Below, piece after piece: positions 12,101-22,103 of a stretch of DNA of 64,000 nucleotides. How positions within the stretch are numbered: the first letter of the stretch is position 1; each line of letters opens with the position of its first letter. The stretch covers positions 372,001 through 436,000 of the forward strand of contig PUDQ02000079.1 of assembly GCA_002964805.2 (NCBI GenBank), given 5' to 3'. Source of the stretch: Trametes villosa. Its lineage: Eukaryota; Basidiomycota; Agaricomycetes; Polyporales; Polyporaceae. The position numbers and the translations under genes are program-made. The notes below the pieces were generated by a model. The model worked only from the letters and a program-made list of their open reading frames with translations. It was not told the DNA's origin and did not search any database.

Positions 12101-12856
12101 GTCGTAGCCGTCAGAGAGCCTCGCGGTGGCGTCCTCTTGAGTTCCGTGCTGGAACACATTCTGGAGGATCGTCTGCAGGTAGAGAAGCCGTATGCTTGGG
12201 AGCTCAATGAACCCTAGAGGAGCTAAGGAGCGAGATTCGGGGTTGAGAGTGCAGTCAGTCTGGGCCGAGAGAGGCGGAGGCTCTAGGGCATCAGGGAGTG
12301 CGTCAGGGGCGTCGTCTAAAGGTTGTAAAGCTCTCGGAGAGGTAGGCTGAGCAGGAGAGGGGGGCGCATCCAAGTGGTCACTGTCACCAGGAGGAGCCTG
12401 AGAGTCAGCTTGGGGGTCTTCGAGCTCGTCTCCCTGAGGCTCCGATATATCCTCAGGCCCGGGAGAGTACATGGGAGCATAGTCGTCCATCTCTTCGTCA
12501 GTGATATCCCCAAAGGAAGCCCCAGTCGGGTTGGGGTTGCCAGAGCTCTCTTGGGTCGGGGATAGAACACCACCAGCCTCCTCAGAACGAGCAGCAACAG
12601 ACACAGCTAATGTAGAGTGCACCAGAGGGTCCCCAGAGAGGTTTCCAGAGGCCCCGAGGTTTGTCGAGGCGCATATAGCCCGAGCTTCAGCAGCTTCGGC
12701 CTCGAGCTCTGCAGCCCGAAGCCGGTCAGCACGAGCATGGCGGGCCCTAGTTTGCGAGGGCTGATATACGAAGCCCCGCTTGTTCTTTCCGCAGCCGTAG
12801 TGTAGGCACTCGCATTCGACGAATTCTTGCCAGCGGTCCAGAGAGGAGTTGGCCAT
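9164..12856 (-). CDS. CACTA transposase (Tnp2/Plavaka-like)
   Basis: Transposase gene of the 6.4-kb CACTA element. The first real ATG on minus is at 12856 (MANSSLDRWQEF). The first exon has an N-terminal Cys/His block (CECLHYGCGKNKRGF), a long acidic, Pro-rich linker, then a cysteine cluster (PCCTACSKFYTYEQ...PSCTVPRCKGIIW) as in basidiomycete Plavaka-type proteins. Later exons carry GVDLRVFDVMGARKCEG...HMCNFCHATHDE, ALDYMHNFY...GITKNLFMDFLVNGYLF, KADQWRRWLNIQ and the block RFNGEQEKVNHNGKAGGEMELTL, all of which recur in this transposase family. About ten exons are joined by short introns. The stop is at 9164-9166. I found no premature stop or obvious frameshift, so the protein may be active. 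Other superfamilies (KDZ, hAT) fit less well because of the CACTA ends and 3-bp duplication. Confidence 0.85.
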
Positions 12857-12999
12857 GAGTGAGCACGCGCAGAGGTAGGAGGAGGAGGACAAGTAGTAAG
12901 CGCCGGTCGCGTCGCGTCGCGTCGCGCGGGTCGGATATCGTGACCGCGATTCATTACGTCCATTTTGGCACTTATCACTCGAAATTGGTGGGGTTGTCG

Positions 13000-13149
13000 G
13001 GCAGGACAGTGAAGGCCTCCGGGAGGCTGGTCGTAATGCGAACGGAATGCGAGGGTAATGTGCAGATTACAGTCTGAATCTACATGGCGGGACATCTAGA
13101 CATAATCCGCACAAGATCCGATGTGAATGCCCGGATTAGGCGCACATCT
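13000..13149 (-). repeat. Right subterminal repeat region of CACTA element
   Basis: Read on minus, it contains gcattcacat, gcacattac, cgcattcc and cgcattac motifs that match the left subterminal array in inverted orientation. They are less regular than on the left. Confidence 0.5.
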
Positions 13150-13182
13150 CCTCTCCCCGATAATGAGCGGCTGCGCGCTGTG
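13150..13182 (-). repeat. Right terminal inverted repeat of CACTA element
   Basis: On minus it begins CACAGCGCGCAGCC and contains ATTATCGGGGAGAGG. It pairs with 6823-6854. The ATA duplication follows at 13183-13185. Confidence 0.85.
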
Positions 13183-13376
13183 ATAGCACGCTTGGCTCGA
13201 TTTGGAGTCGCCCGGTCCGTGTGCTGCGCGCGGCGCGCCGAGCCCGCCTGCCCGTGCTACGTGCGCCGCGACTCTGGAGAAACAAACATAGCACATAGCT
13301 CTTTACCTCCAGTCGCACTATCCTCATGCGATGAACAGCTATCACGAAGCGCATCCGGTTCTACCTTGTAGCTAAG

Positions 13377-15263
13377 TTGGCTATCGCTTGTACTACGTAT
13401 GCTATCTCGCCGTCCCAAACATCGCCTGACCGGTACGATTTCCAGCTTGACGCAGTGAACGTCGACCCTGTCTTCCTCGACGCCTGCATCCGCGTTCATC
13501 AACAGGCTGGCATCTTGTCTTCCCCTCTCTCTCCCACGGACACGCTCGTCTCTCCTACCACTACGCTCTTCTCCCCTACCGCTCTCGTTTCCAAGGCTGG
13601 TGCCGTCACCGAGGAGATGACCAGGCTCACCGAGACGTACGAGAACGCCTACACCGACTTCCACGGGTCCGGAACCCCGTGCATCCATAAGACGGGGCCG
13701 GCGTGGCCTAAACGCCAAGGTATCGAGGAACAGAAGCTAGTCCGTGCCGCTCGCCCTATCCACTACCACAGCATCGAGCCTACTTGGGGCTCTATCTCTT
13801 GGGCCATCGCCGACGTCCTCGACAAGCTCCAGGTCGACTGGAACGCGATCAACCCCCTCGCATACGCCAACGCTGGGGAGGCGGCTCTCATCTGCGACTT
13901 TGTCATCACCATTGGGGTCAGGCCCGGCTCCCTTGCGCACAATGCTGCTGTGAGGGCTGCCAACGCCGCCGACGAGGTCCTCCGCGCTGCCGGCTTCCCT
14001 GAGATCCAGGTTGCCCTCATCGAGTCCGTGTACCGTCGTCGCGGAACTGGTCCCAAGCTCATGAACTTCGACCCCCTCCTCGACTCCATCGCCGGCCTTC
14101 GCAAGGCCTTCACGCACACTCTCGGTCTCTCCATCGCGCCCCTCGAGTCTCCCCACTTCGAGGGGACCGGAGGCGTGTTCTACCGCCTCAGCAGCGAGGA
14201 GGGAGACAAGCGCGTTGCCTTCTCCACCTGCGCCCACGTCGCTCGTCCGCCTCCCCTCTTCGAGAACAAGACCTACACTCGCGAGAAGGAGAGCCAGGAG
14301 AGGGAGGATATCGTTCTCCTCGGTACCGGCGCGTTTGAGACCGCCATCCAGGCTCTGATGAAGTTCATCGGCGCCCAGGTCGTGTCTGTCTCGGGCTGGG
14401 ATAAGCAGCGCAAGAGGTTTGGGGAGCCGGTGGAGGGCGAGCCTGCCGCTGTGACCAAGAGACGCAAGGAGTTCACGGACTTGATCGACGCCGCCAAGAA
14501 CAAGATCGAGGAGGCGGACAAGCTCCACACCGAGGTTACCAAGTATCGCACCACCGCTGCGCAGCGTGTATTCGGCCACGTCCTGCACTGCGAGAAGATC
14601 GAGGTCGGCGTCGGCGAGCACAAGTTCACCAACGACTGGAGTCTTATCTTGATGGACAAGGACATGGTTGATTGGGACAAGTTCCTCGGGAACAAGCTTT
14701 ACGTCGGTTCGTCCTTTTTTTAAAAGTTTTACTTTTCCTTTCCCTCATCCACAGGCGGGAATACGGGGACTGTCAAGTGGGCAGACCTTATGTTCCCTCA
14801 GCCTCAGGACCGCCATAAGTACCAGGAGCCCGAGGACGACCTCATCCAGATCAAAGGCGTCGTCCCCGAGTCTGAGTTCCACGCTCCTCAGGATCTCGAC
14901 GTCCACAAGGTGAAGACGCTGCTCGCCGTCAAGAATGGCCGCACAACTGGCACTACCTTTGGTCGCGTCAACGGCTTGAAGTCGATTATTCGTCACTACA
15001 CCGACTACGGCATCCACGAGCGTTCCGAGGCGTACGCGGTCCTCGGCTACGACACGTCCAGCCTCAAGAGCAACAAGTTCTCCGACCCTGGAGACTCTGG
15101 CGCGATCGTTGTCGGCAGGGATGGGCGTATCATCGGCGTTCTTACCGGCGGTGGAGGTCCGACAGGCAAGACGGATATGACGTACATCACTCCCTACTTC
15201 TGGCTCGAGCAGCGTATCAAGGAGAGGTTCCCCGGCTGCTTCCTCTACCCCATCGTCGAGTAA
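13377..15263 (+). CDS. Agaricomycete trypsin/chymotrypsin-fold protein, start unresolved
   Basis: Member of a large, mostly uncharacterised Agaricomycete family with a chymotrypsin-like serine protease fold. A full triad is visible: His in FSTCAHVARPPP, Asp in FTNDWSLILMD and Ser in FSDPGDSGAIVV. The segment before the fold (KTGPAWPKRQ...ARPIHYHSIEPTWGSISW...INPLAYANAGEA) is characteristic of the family. A helical insertion (KRRKEFTDLIDAAKNKIEEADKL) sits between His and Asp. One intron is clear (14707-14754), restoring YVG-GNTGTVK. The open frame enters at about 13335 without an ATG; the first in-frame ATG is at 13617, and a possible acceptor (tgtag) ends at 13370, so a short 5' exon may exist. 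The CACTA right end lies only about 190 bp upstream, so the insertion could have separated the gene from its first exon or promoter. Confidence 0.75.
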
Positions 15264-16796
15264 GTGGCCAGCTCGCTTACGGTATTCTGTCGCAATATCA
15301 CCTAAAGTCGGTTCTGTGTTTCCTGAATGTTGCGTACTCGTCTGAATGTCCTCGTCTCGTCTGTAATTCGTAGTTGGTGCGGCTTCTCGCACTCGATGAC
15401 AACGACGACTTCGTGGAGGTCCGGCAGTTCGTCGCGAGCTTAACCTCAGCTGTGTCAGCGGCTGTCAGCGGCCTCTCGTCGACGCCATGACTGTATGCGC
15501 CTCTGTCAGCGCGTCGGCGAGTGCGGCTCGGTCTTCCCGGAGGATACGTGCATCCTGGACGTTCATCCATGCTCTCCTGCTGTGTGCGTGCGCAGCTTCC
15601 ATTGGTGAGGGTGCATCGGAGGGGTTTACGCATCATTCCCCATTACTGCGGCACAGCGCACCCGCCTCCTAACCTCCTAAGTAAGCACCGCAGGGCTCAG
15701 CACGCCGCGCTGCCCGCCCCCTTCAACCCCGAGTTCAATCGAGGAATGAAATGAAATGAACGGGAAGGCGCGTCAGGCCCGATGCCGGGCACTCGATCCG
15801 GGTCCTGGGACGGCGGCACTCCTGATACGCATGGCTGGCGTATTCGATGCACGGTGCACGGTGCTTGGAGCCCCGCACCGTACGTTGCGCGCCGCCCGTA
15901 CGCGAGCATCCATGATGCCTGGTCTGCAGAAGAACCCAACACCGTTGCGGGGTGCTCATTTCATGATGCTTGCCGGCTCCCATGGCCAGGCCAGAACGTC
16001 TCTGCTCTGATCACCGGGCGGTTACGGCAGAGCCAGTCTGCAGAGAGGCGCTGATGTCATTTCTTGCGTACGGTGGCACTGTGCACGCAGATGGCTATGG
16101 TCCGGTGGATGACTCTGCGAGCTGAAAATGCGATTGCATGTGCTTATGGAGAGATTACACCGCGCACCGTGCTTTCTACACATGAGTACAAGGCAGCTTC
16201 GCCCGGGTCGGAGGGACAGCCACCAGGCGTGCGGGCGCGCCTCCCCGACTGCTTCGGGGACGTCCCGACCGTGCGGGGTGGGAGCCGCTCCTGCAGGATC
16301 GCAAATGCGGGGTCAGTTGTTTGGCGAGGACTCGAGAGAAGTGGGATCTAGACCCGCGCAGGGCTGCAAGCGACGGCGCGAGAAGAAAAAGGAGGGGAAT
16401 ATTTTGTCAAGAGGGACTCCAACGGAGAGGCGTGCGTGAGGGGAGCGCCGGGCGGGGATTGGCTGGTGGGGGCGGCCGGATGACATCGGTTGGAAATCTA
16501 TGTATTAACATGTAGTGCTTGTACAGCCGTCTACGGTATAAATACGAGGTTTTCAACTGATCCTCGATAACAGGGGCCGGATGACATCAGCGCGGGGGAG
16601 GGAGCGGCCGGGGAGGCGCCGGGGACGTTCTGCGCGGGCGGTCGGGGCGGAGCGAGCCACCGGCGAGGCGTGAGTCGAGGGAGCTGCTCATCCAAGATCC
16701 TGTGCAGGCCCCGTCCGTCCGGCGTATGTATATCTGCAATTGCCACGCCAGGCAGCCCCACCTCATCTTTCTACGCCTGCCTATCCGAGGGCCACA
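15264..16796. other. 1.5-kb region without a supported gene
   Basis: Includes the 3' flank of the protease-like gene and the 5' flank of the HSP20-like gene. A TATA-like ggtataaatac occurs at about 16536-16546, some 250 bp before the HSP20-like ATG. I saw no other coding signal. Confidence 0.4.
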
Positions 16797-19245
16797 ATGC
16801 CTTTTGAACGACTACCACCACCGCCGTCGCCCGCTGCATCTGCCCACCCCCATCGCCCGCGCCCACCCCTCCCCCAGGACCCCTCGTCCTCATCCTCGGC
16901 CTCCACCCCGTCGCTTACGAGCGGTACGACCAGCGAAGATACCCCCACCCCAGACTCGGAGGCCCTCGCCTCGCCCCTCCAGCAGCTCTCATTGCACGAC
17001 CGCATTGTGGGCCACTCACCAGACGAGAAAGAGACACGAGAAGCGCACTCGCCACGACGCACAATGAATCTGATCAGGAGCCCGGTCGAGGAGATGCGGG
17101 AATGGCTGTCGAACGAGTACGGGCCTCACCAGCAGCAAATGCGGTCATCACAGCAGCAGCAGCAGGACCGGCAGCAACAGGACGGGAGAAGCAGGGGCAG
17201 GGACGCAGATCTAAATACGAGCAGAGAAGGTAAGCCTTCCCACACCAGCGGCGCGGGGCAGCATATAGTGGACCGTGTTCGGACTCCGTTTGAGAACGCA
17301 CGTTGGGCCGGTGAAGCATGGTGATCACGTCAGGCGATAGCTGTATTCCGACTTTGTAGCGTGTACGGCGTCCCTGACCCGAGGAGGCCGCCTGATCTGC
17401 GCGATGGCGGGCAGAGACCCGGTGACCGCTGGCGCCGCGGGACGCAGCGGGGTGCAGTTGCAGCGCGGGAGACGGGGGAGGGAGGGGCGGAGATGGGGAC
17501 GACGGAGGGCGGGCGATTGGCTTTTGGCTTTGAGTTGGGAGGGCGTTCTTATCGGCAGCCGATTCGAGTCGCTCGTCCGTCGGGTGACCGGCAGGGGGCG
17601 ACCGTGCGCGTGCGCGTGCGGGAGGCTGAGGCGATGGCTGGGGCGGCGACGCCCTGCAATCATATTTGCCGAGTCCGACGACGGTCGACCATGTTGCGCT
17701 CATCTGATCTCCTCCACTGATCCATTTCTCACTCCCTTCGCTTTTCGCAGCTTCCTCTCTCCCCTTCCCCTCTCCCTCCGCCCGTCCTGTCCTCCCCCAC
17801 AGGACGTCCTCGTACTCCAAACGACACGCCTCCTTCGACTCCCCCAGGGAGGTCCCCCTGCCGTACATGCCCCACCGCCAGCCCTACGCTCCATCCACGT
17901 CTCAGGCGCAGGGCTCCGCCGTCCAAGACTCTGACAACTCCCCCCGCCTCGCCTGTCTTACCTCCGACGCTGGCCGCCCCGTCTTCGACGACCACGTAGC
18001 AAGCTCCTCCTCCGACAGCACCTCCTCGTCATCATCGCCCCCGACCTCCTCCGGGAGCGACTCCAAAACGAACCGGGGTCCGGTTTCCGACTACATGGAC
18101 GTCTCGGGGACCTCCTCTCCTAGTATGCATTTCCATTCCTCTCGCGCGATGCCCCCACCGCGTCCCCAGTCACCGAGGGTCTCCTCGTCATCATCTAGCC
18201 CCCTCCCCCTCTTCTCGCGCCCGTACTCGTCGCCCGACGCGTCAAGACCGGCACAGAGCGGGATACATGCGCCGCGGCCGATGCGACCACCGGGCGTGCC
18301 TGATCGCGGGTCCACGGCGAGCCTGCCTCTGCCCGCAGACACCCCGTACCACGTCCTGCCCGCATATCCCGGCGCCCCGCCAATCCAGGAAGACCAAGAA
18401 ATGCGATCCGCTGCGCCTTCGCGACCGAGCTCGAGCCGCCCGTCACTCGGGGGGCATCAGTCAGCGACGTCATCGATACCGTCATCGTCGTCGCAGTCAC
18501 GGCGCTCGCCGACGCTCGTCTCCGACTTGGAGCACGACGAGTTTATGTCGCTCGTTGCCAACCGCATGTTCGACCGCGTCTACTCGTCCGCCGCCCGCGT
18601 CGACGCCGACAACGCCTCCTCCATCATGTCCGACCGGCCCCTCCCCCCGCCCGCACCGCCAACCGTCCTCACCCCGCCCCCGCCCCCGCTGAGCACAGAC
18701 AGGGGTCCCACCGCGCCGTACGAGCCGTTCCTCGCGCACGCGCCTGCGCCGCAAGACAGCTTCATTGCCGTGGATACGAAGCCGACCGAGTATCGGCTCA
18801 TCGTCAAACTGCCTGGTTTCAGACGGGACGCTATGTGAGTACACGTTTCCGTCACGTGTGGGCCCTGGGAGAGCTAACCATAACGCCGTCTCCGCCTTCC
18901 TTGCGCTTATCAGCACTGTCTCAACACGCAAGCGCCGCGTTCTCCATGTCGTAGCAGACTCGTGGGAGCCCAACGGGGGTGAGTGCTCGCTCTTCACGCT
19001 CCATGCCGGTGCAGCGCTAACAAGTGGATTATCGATTTGTGTTCCATCAATTTTCCTCGCACTCGCGACCCATTCTTACGCCGCCGCCGTCTTCGACAAC
19101 GCGCCCTCCGCGCTCTGCAGGCCACTTCGAACAACGCATCTCGTTCGGCTACGATGCGCTGCTCGCACAAGTGCGTGCCGAGTTCGACGGCGAACACCTG
19201 CAAGTGATTGTCCCAAGGCGGACGGTCCCCATGACGTACTATTGA
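16797..19245 (+). CDS. Alpha-crystallin/HSP20-domain protein with long disordered N-terminus
   Basis: The C-terminal about 100 residues match the alpha-crystallin domain of small heat-shock proteins: EYRLIVKLPGFRRDAITVSTRKRRVLHVVAD, then FEQRISFGYDALLAQVRAEFDGEHLQVIVPRR. Two introns interrupt this domain (18835-18913 and about 18980-19119) and both splice in phase. The roughly 450 residues before it are disordered: Pro/Ser-rich blocks, a polyglutamine patch (RSSQQQQQDRQQQ) and Ser homopolymers. The ATG at 16797 is the first in its frame with a plausible context. The first intron appears long (17230-17750, 521 nt), with acceptor cttttcgcag giving phase-correct joining; a small missed exon within it is possible. 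Its length, about five times that of a canonical HSP20, makes a scaffold-like rather than general chaperone role possible, but this is a guess. Confidence 0.8.
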
Positions 19246-22103
19246 TGAGCGCCCCGGCGCTCGGTCCTGGCTCCCTCCAGCTCCCTCTTCTGCCGACTCC
19301 TCCCGGACATCTGGCGGGCGGCCCCTTCTCATGGGCTGAGCCTCTCCTCTCGCCCCTGCCCGCCCGGCCTTCTCCCCAAGCAGGATCCGACGCCGCAACG
19401 TGCGCCCCTCGGCGAACGTGGGCACGGGGGTCGGAGCGGGACCCCCGCTCGCCGCATCCAGCGGCTGCGCCCCGTCCCTGGGCGGGCGGACATCCATTTC
19501 CGGGACTGGACTAGGACACGGGGACTGCATACCCCAGTAATTATCACGTCACGACCCATATTCCCTTCACGATGAGTATAACCTGCCGCGCGGTGCGGCC
19601 TAATGACTACACATATCCCACTAACTGCACTGGTCCTGCGCGCCCCCCTCCTCCGATACCGCATTCTGGCGCCCATCCGTATCCATCTATCATCGCCCCC
19701 TGCCGTGCTCGTCGCTGTTCTCTCCTATTCGCCGAACTTCTTCGTATGGTCCGCCGCACGCCCACGTATCGGCCATCGCAGCATCGCAATCGCACGAATC
19801 ACCGCCGCTCAACTCTAACGCTGTCCCTCGCGTCCTTGTCCCTATCCTCGGTAACGGTTCGCCAATCCCACGCATTGCCGTGTGTGGATCGCACGTCCTC
19901 GCCACCGCCGCCGCCTCTACCTGTACCGCTCTGCGCACCTCGCATACTCCACCGCTGCTCGATCAGTGTCTCTCGCGCATCATAGTACCGCTTGCATTCG
20001 CTTTGTAGGGCTCTGTCACATAGACGCGTATACCCGCTTGTCTGTGCACTCGGACGCTGTGCCACTCCGCGGCCCGCCCGGCCAGGCGGAACCACCCACG
20101 ACGCGCCCGGGGCGCCCAACAAGCTCAGCCGCATCCCACTGGCCCCCGGACGTGAGCTTCGCCAGGGAACTGTGGGCGCAACGCTCGCGCGTACGTTACC
20201 TGCGCCGTTCTGGCTTGCGAGGCGGCACGCGGCATGGAGTTAGATTGGCAATAGCTCCCGCGAGCGTTCGCGTGCCGTGGTCCAGTGATTGCGCCGACGC
20301 GGTGGCCAAGCTGAGGAAGAACCCGCGCGGCCGGTGCTTCGGGCTGGAGAACGGCGCTTCGCGCGACTGCGTCCGCCCGAGGTGTGAGCGGCGGCACCCC
20401 CAACTTCAAGTCGCCGTCTATCGTCTGTCGTCGGCCGGCGTCTTGGGCGATTGGGCGCGGGCTCCGCACGCGAAGGAGGAAGACAAGGAAGACAAGGATA
20501 CTTCCGGATACGAATACGAATGCGAATGCGCATACGAGGACGCGTGGAGACAAGAACGAGGATCGAGGATACGCGCGACAGGCGGCTGCGGCGATATGCG
20601 CTTACGACCACTGCCTCCTCCACGGACCACGGACCACGGACCATGGACCAACCCCACACCTTCCTTACGCACTTTCCGGCTCTCCTCTCTCATGCACCTG
20701 ATGCAGGGCGCGCTGGCTCAACGTCGCCACCTGACATCTGAGATGTCGTCTCATCTCGGCCGTCTCGCCTGCGCTGCCCACTGCTCTTTGCTCCCATATT
20801 CCATCTCCCTCGCCCCAACACTGTATATTATTCCAACCCGCACACGGCGTCCTCCAGGATCGCCGCCCCCTAGACCGTTCGTCCATAGCTGTCGATATCG
20901 CCACTTTCCGCCCGTTTCCCCACCCACCGCCGTCGTCGCACTCCGCCCGTTGTCTCATTCCCGTACCATGTACTGTTTGGCCCCCATTTGTCCCGTCCGG
21001 TCCCTCGCCCCGCCCTGCCCCCGAGGGCGGCGCGCGTACATACCTGTAGACCCGGTTTTAATTATTCCCGCACCGTATAATGACCATTGACCACCTCTTC
21101 TGCTGCTGCACTTGGCTCCCCATCCCGAACCCCGCTCTGCATCGCGTACGGCCCGGTCACGCTCTCTCTGCCTTTGTGCTCGCAACAGCTCCTCGTTCCC
21201 CGATACTAGTCCCGTCCCACATATCACGATCGTCCATGCCGTCCGGATCCCCTGCTTGGTTACACCACATGTACCGCTTCGCACACTTCCCTCGCCGCTG
21301 GCTTTCAGGCTTCATAGTTTTACGCATATGCATGTATGTAGTTCTCCGCATCCTTCTATTTGTTGCGCCCTCGCTCTCTGAGTAGGGGCGTACGTACATA
21401 TCTTTATGTATCCCCACGTGTTTTCCCTACTTTCCGTCCCTTCAAGCTCCGGCTCACGCGCACGCGCACACGCACACGCTCGCTCTGCTGTCTGCATCCC
21501 TTTCCCCATCTGTCCCTCTCTCCGTCCGCGTCCGTCTTCCCCAAGCTGTACCCGCTCGTGCTGTTGCCGCTGCTGCCCCTCAATTCGCAATCATTCACGC
21601 CTGATATTACTCGCGAGCCTGATACACGCGACGACAAACGTTGCCTCTCGAGCTCATCAATCAAGTGTGGCGGGATGGCGGCCTCGAGTCCATGCTGCTG
21701 ACAGCTGCAGCGCGCTCGATACCCCTGCCGCATGTCGGTCATTTGACGCAGTAGGCGGGCAGCAGATAGGCTAGCTGGGGCAGCTGCATCAGCGGGCAGC
21801 GAGGACGAAGTGGAGCGGGCGTTACGTACCGTTTGGCACGAGGTCACCGTCCGCCGCGCAGAGGCGCGCACGGCGCAAGGTGTGCTCGACTGGAGATGCA
21901 TCTGCGCCGCGAGGTGAGTTGGAGAGCTTGCAGGCTGTCTTGTCTTCATGCGGCGATATTGGGCGCCGCCAGCACGCATGGGCGACGTCGCAGCCTGAGC
22001 GGACGCCACTCGCCCGTGCTTTCGAAACACGCAGGCGCGGTGAACAACGGCTACGCACTGGCAGCCGGCCCCGCAACCTCGAGGTCGCCAGGCTGCAGCG
22101 GCC
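19246..22103. other. 2.9-kb region without a supported gene; simple repeats
   Basis: The longest gene-free stretch of the window. Long open frames here (one of about 400 codons at 19882-21090) show no recognisable protein and are expected from the high GC content. Visible repeats are: agacaagga copies at about 20480-20497; a degenerate hexamer run of the form cgaata/tgcgaa at about 20509-20537; and four 7-bp units (three cacggac plus one catggac) at 20621-20648. Confidence 0.5.
20621..20648 (+). repeat. 7-bp tandem repeat, four units
   Basis: cacggac occurs three times in a row followed by one variant catggac. It lies in the gene-poor stretch and no function is evident. Confidence 0.8.

Larger units (their letters stand above)
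6820..13185. mobile_element. Complete CACTA-superfamily DNA transposon with ATA target duplication
   Basis: The element spans 6823-13182 (6,360 bp). Its left end reads CACTGGGCGCAGC and its right end, on the minus strand, CACAGCGCGCAGC. The two ends form an imperfect inverted repeat: 6823-6854 pairs with 13150-13182 at 25 of 32 positions with a one-base gap, sharing ATTAT and GGGGAGAGG. The trinucleotide ATA flanks both sides (6820-6822 and 13183-13185). A CACTG/CACAG end with a 3-bp duplication is diagnostic of the CACTA superfamily. The subterminal 150-200 bp at both ends carry repeated (G/C)CACATTA or CGCATTA-like motifs. Inside are two convergent genes whose stops are only 28 nt apart: a Tnp2/Plavaka-like transposase on minus and a companion protein on plus. 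Boundaries come from direct inspection. Confidence 0.88.

Noticed and set aside
13737..14621. Long antisense frame (294 codons) over the trypsin-like gene
   Set aside because: Mirror of a real coding region; low-complexity Leu/Glu/Val/Arg composition typical of an antisense shadow.
19882..21090. About 400-codon open frame on plus
   Set aside because: Arg/Ser/His-rich with no domain, overlapped by other long frames on both strands; expected by chance in this GC-rich stretch.
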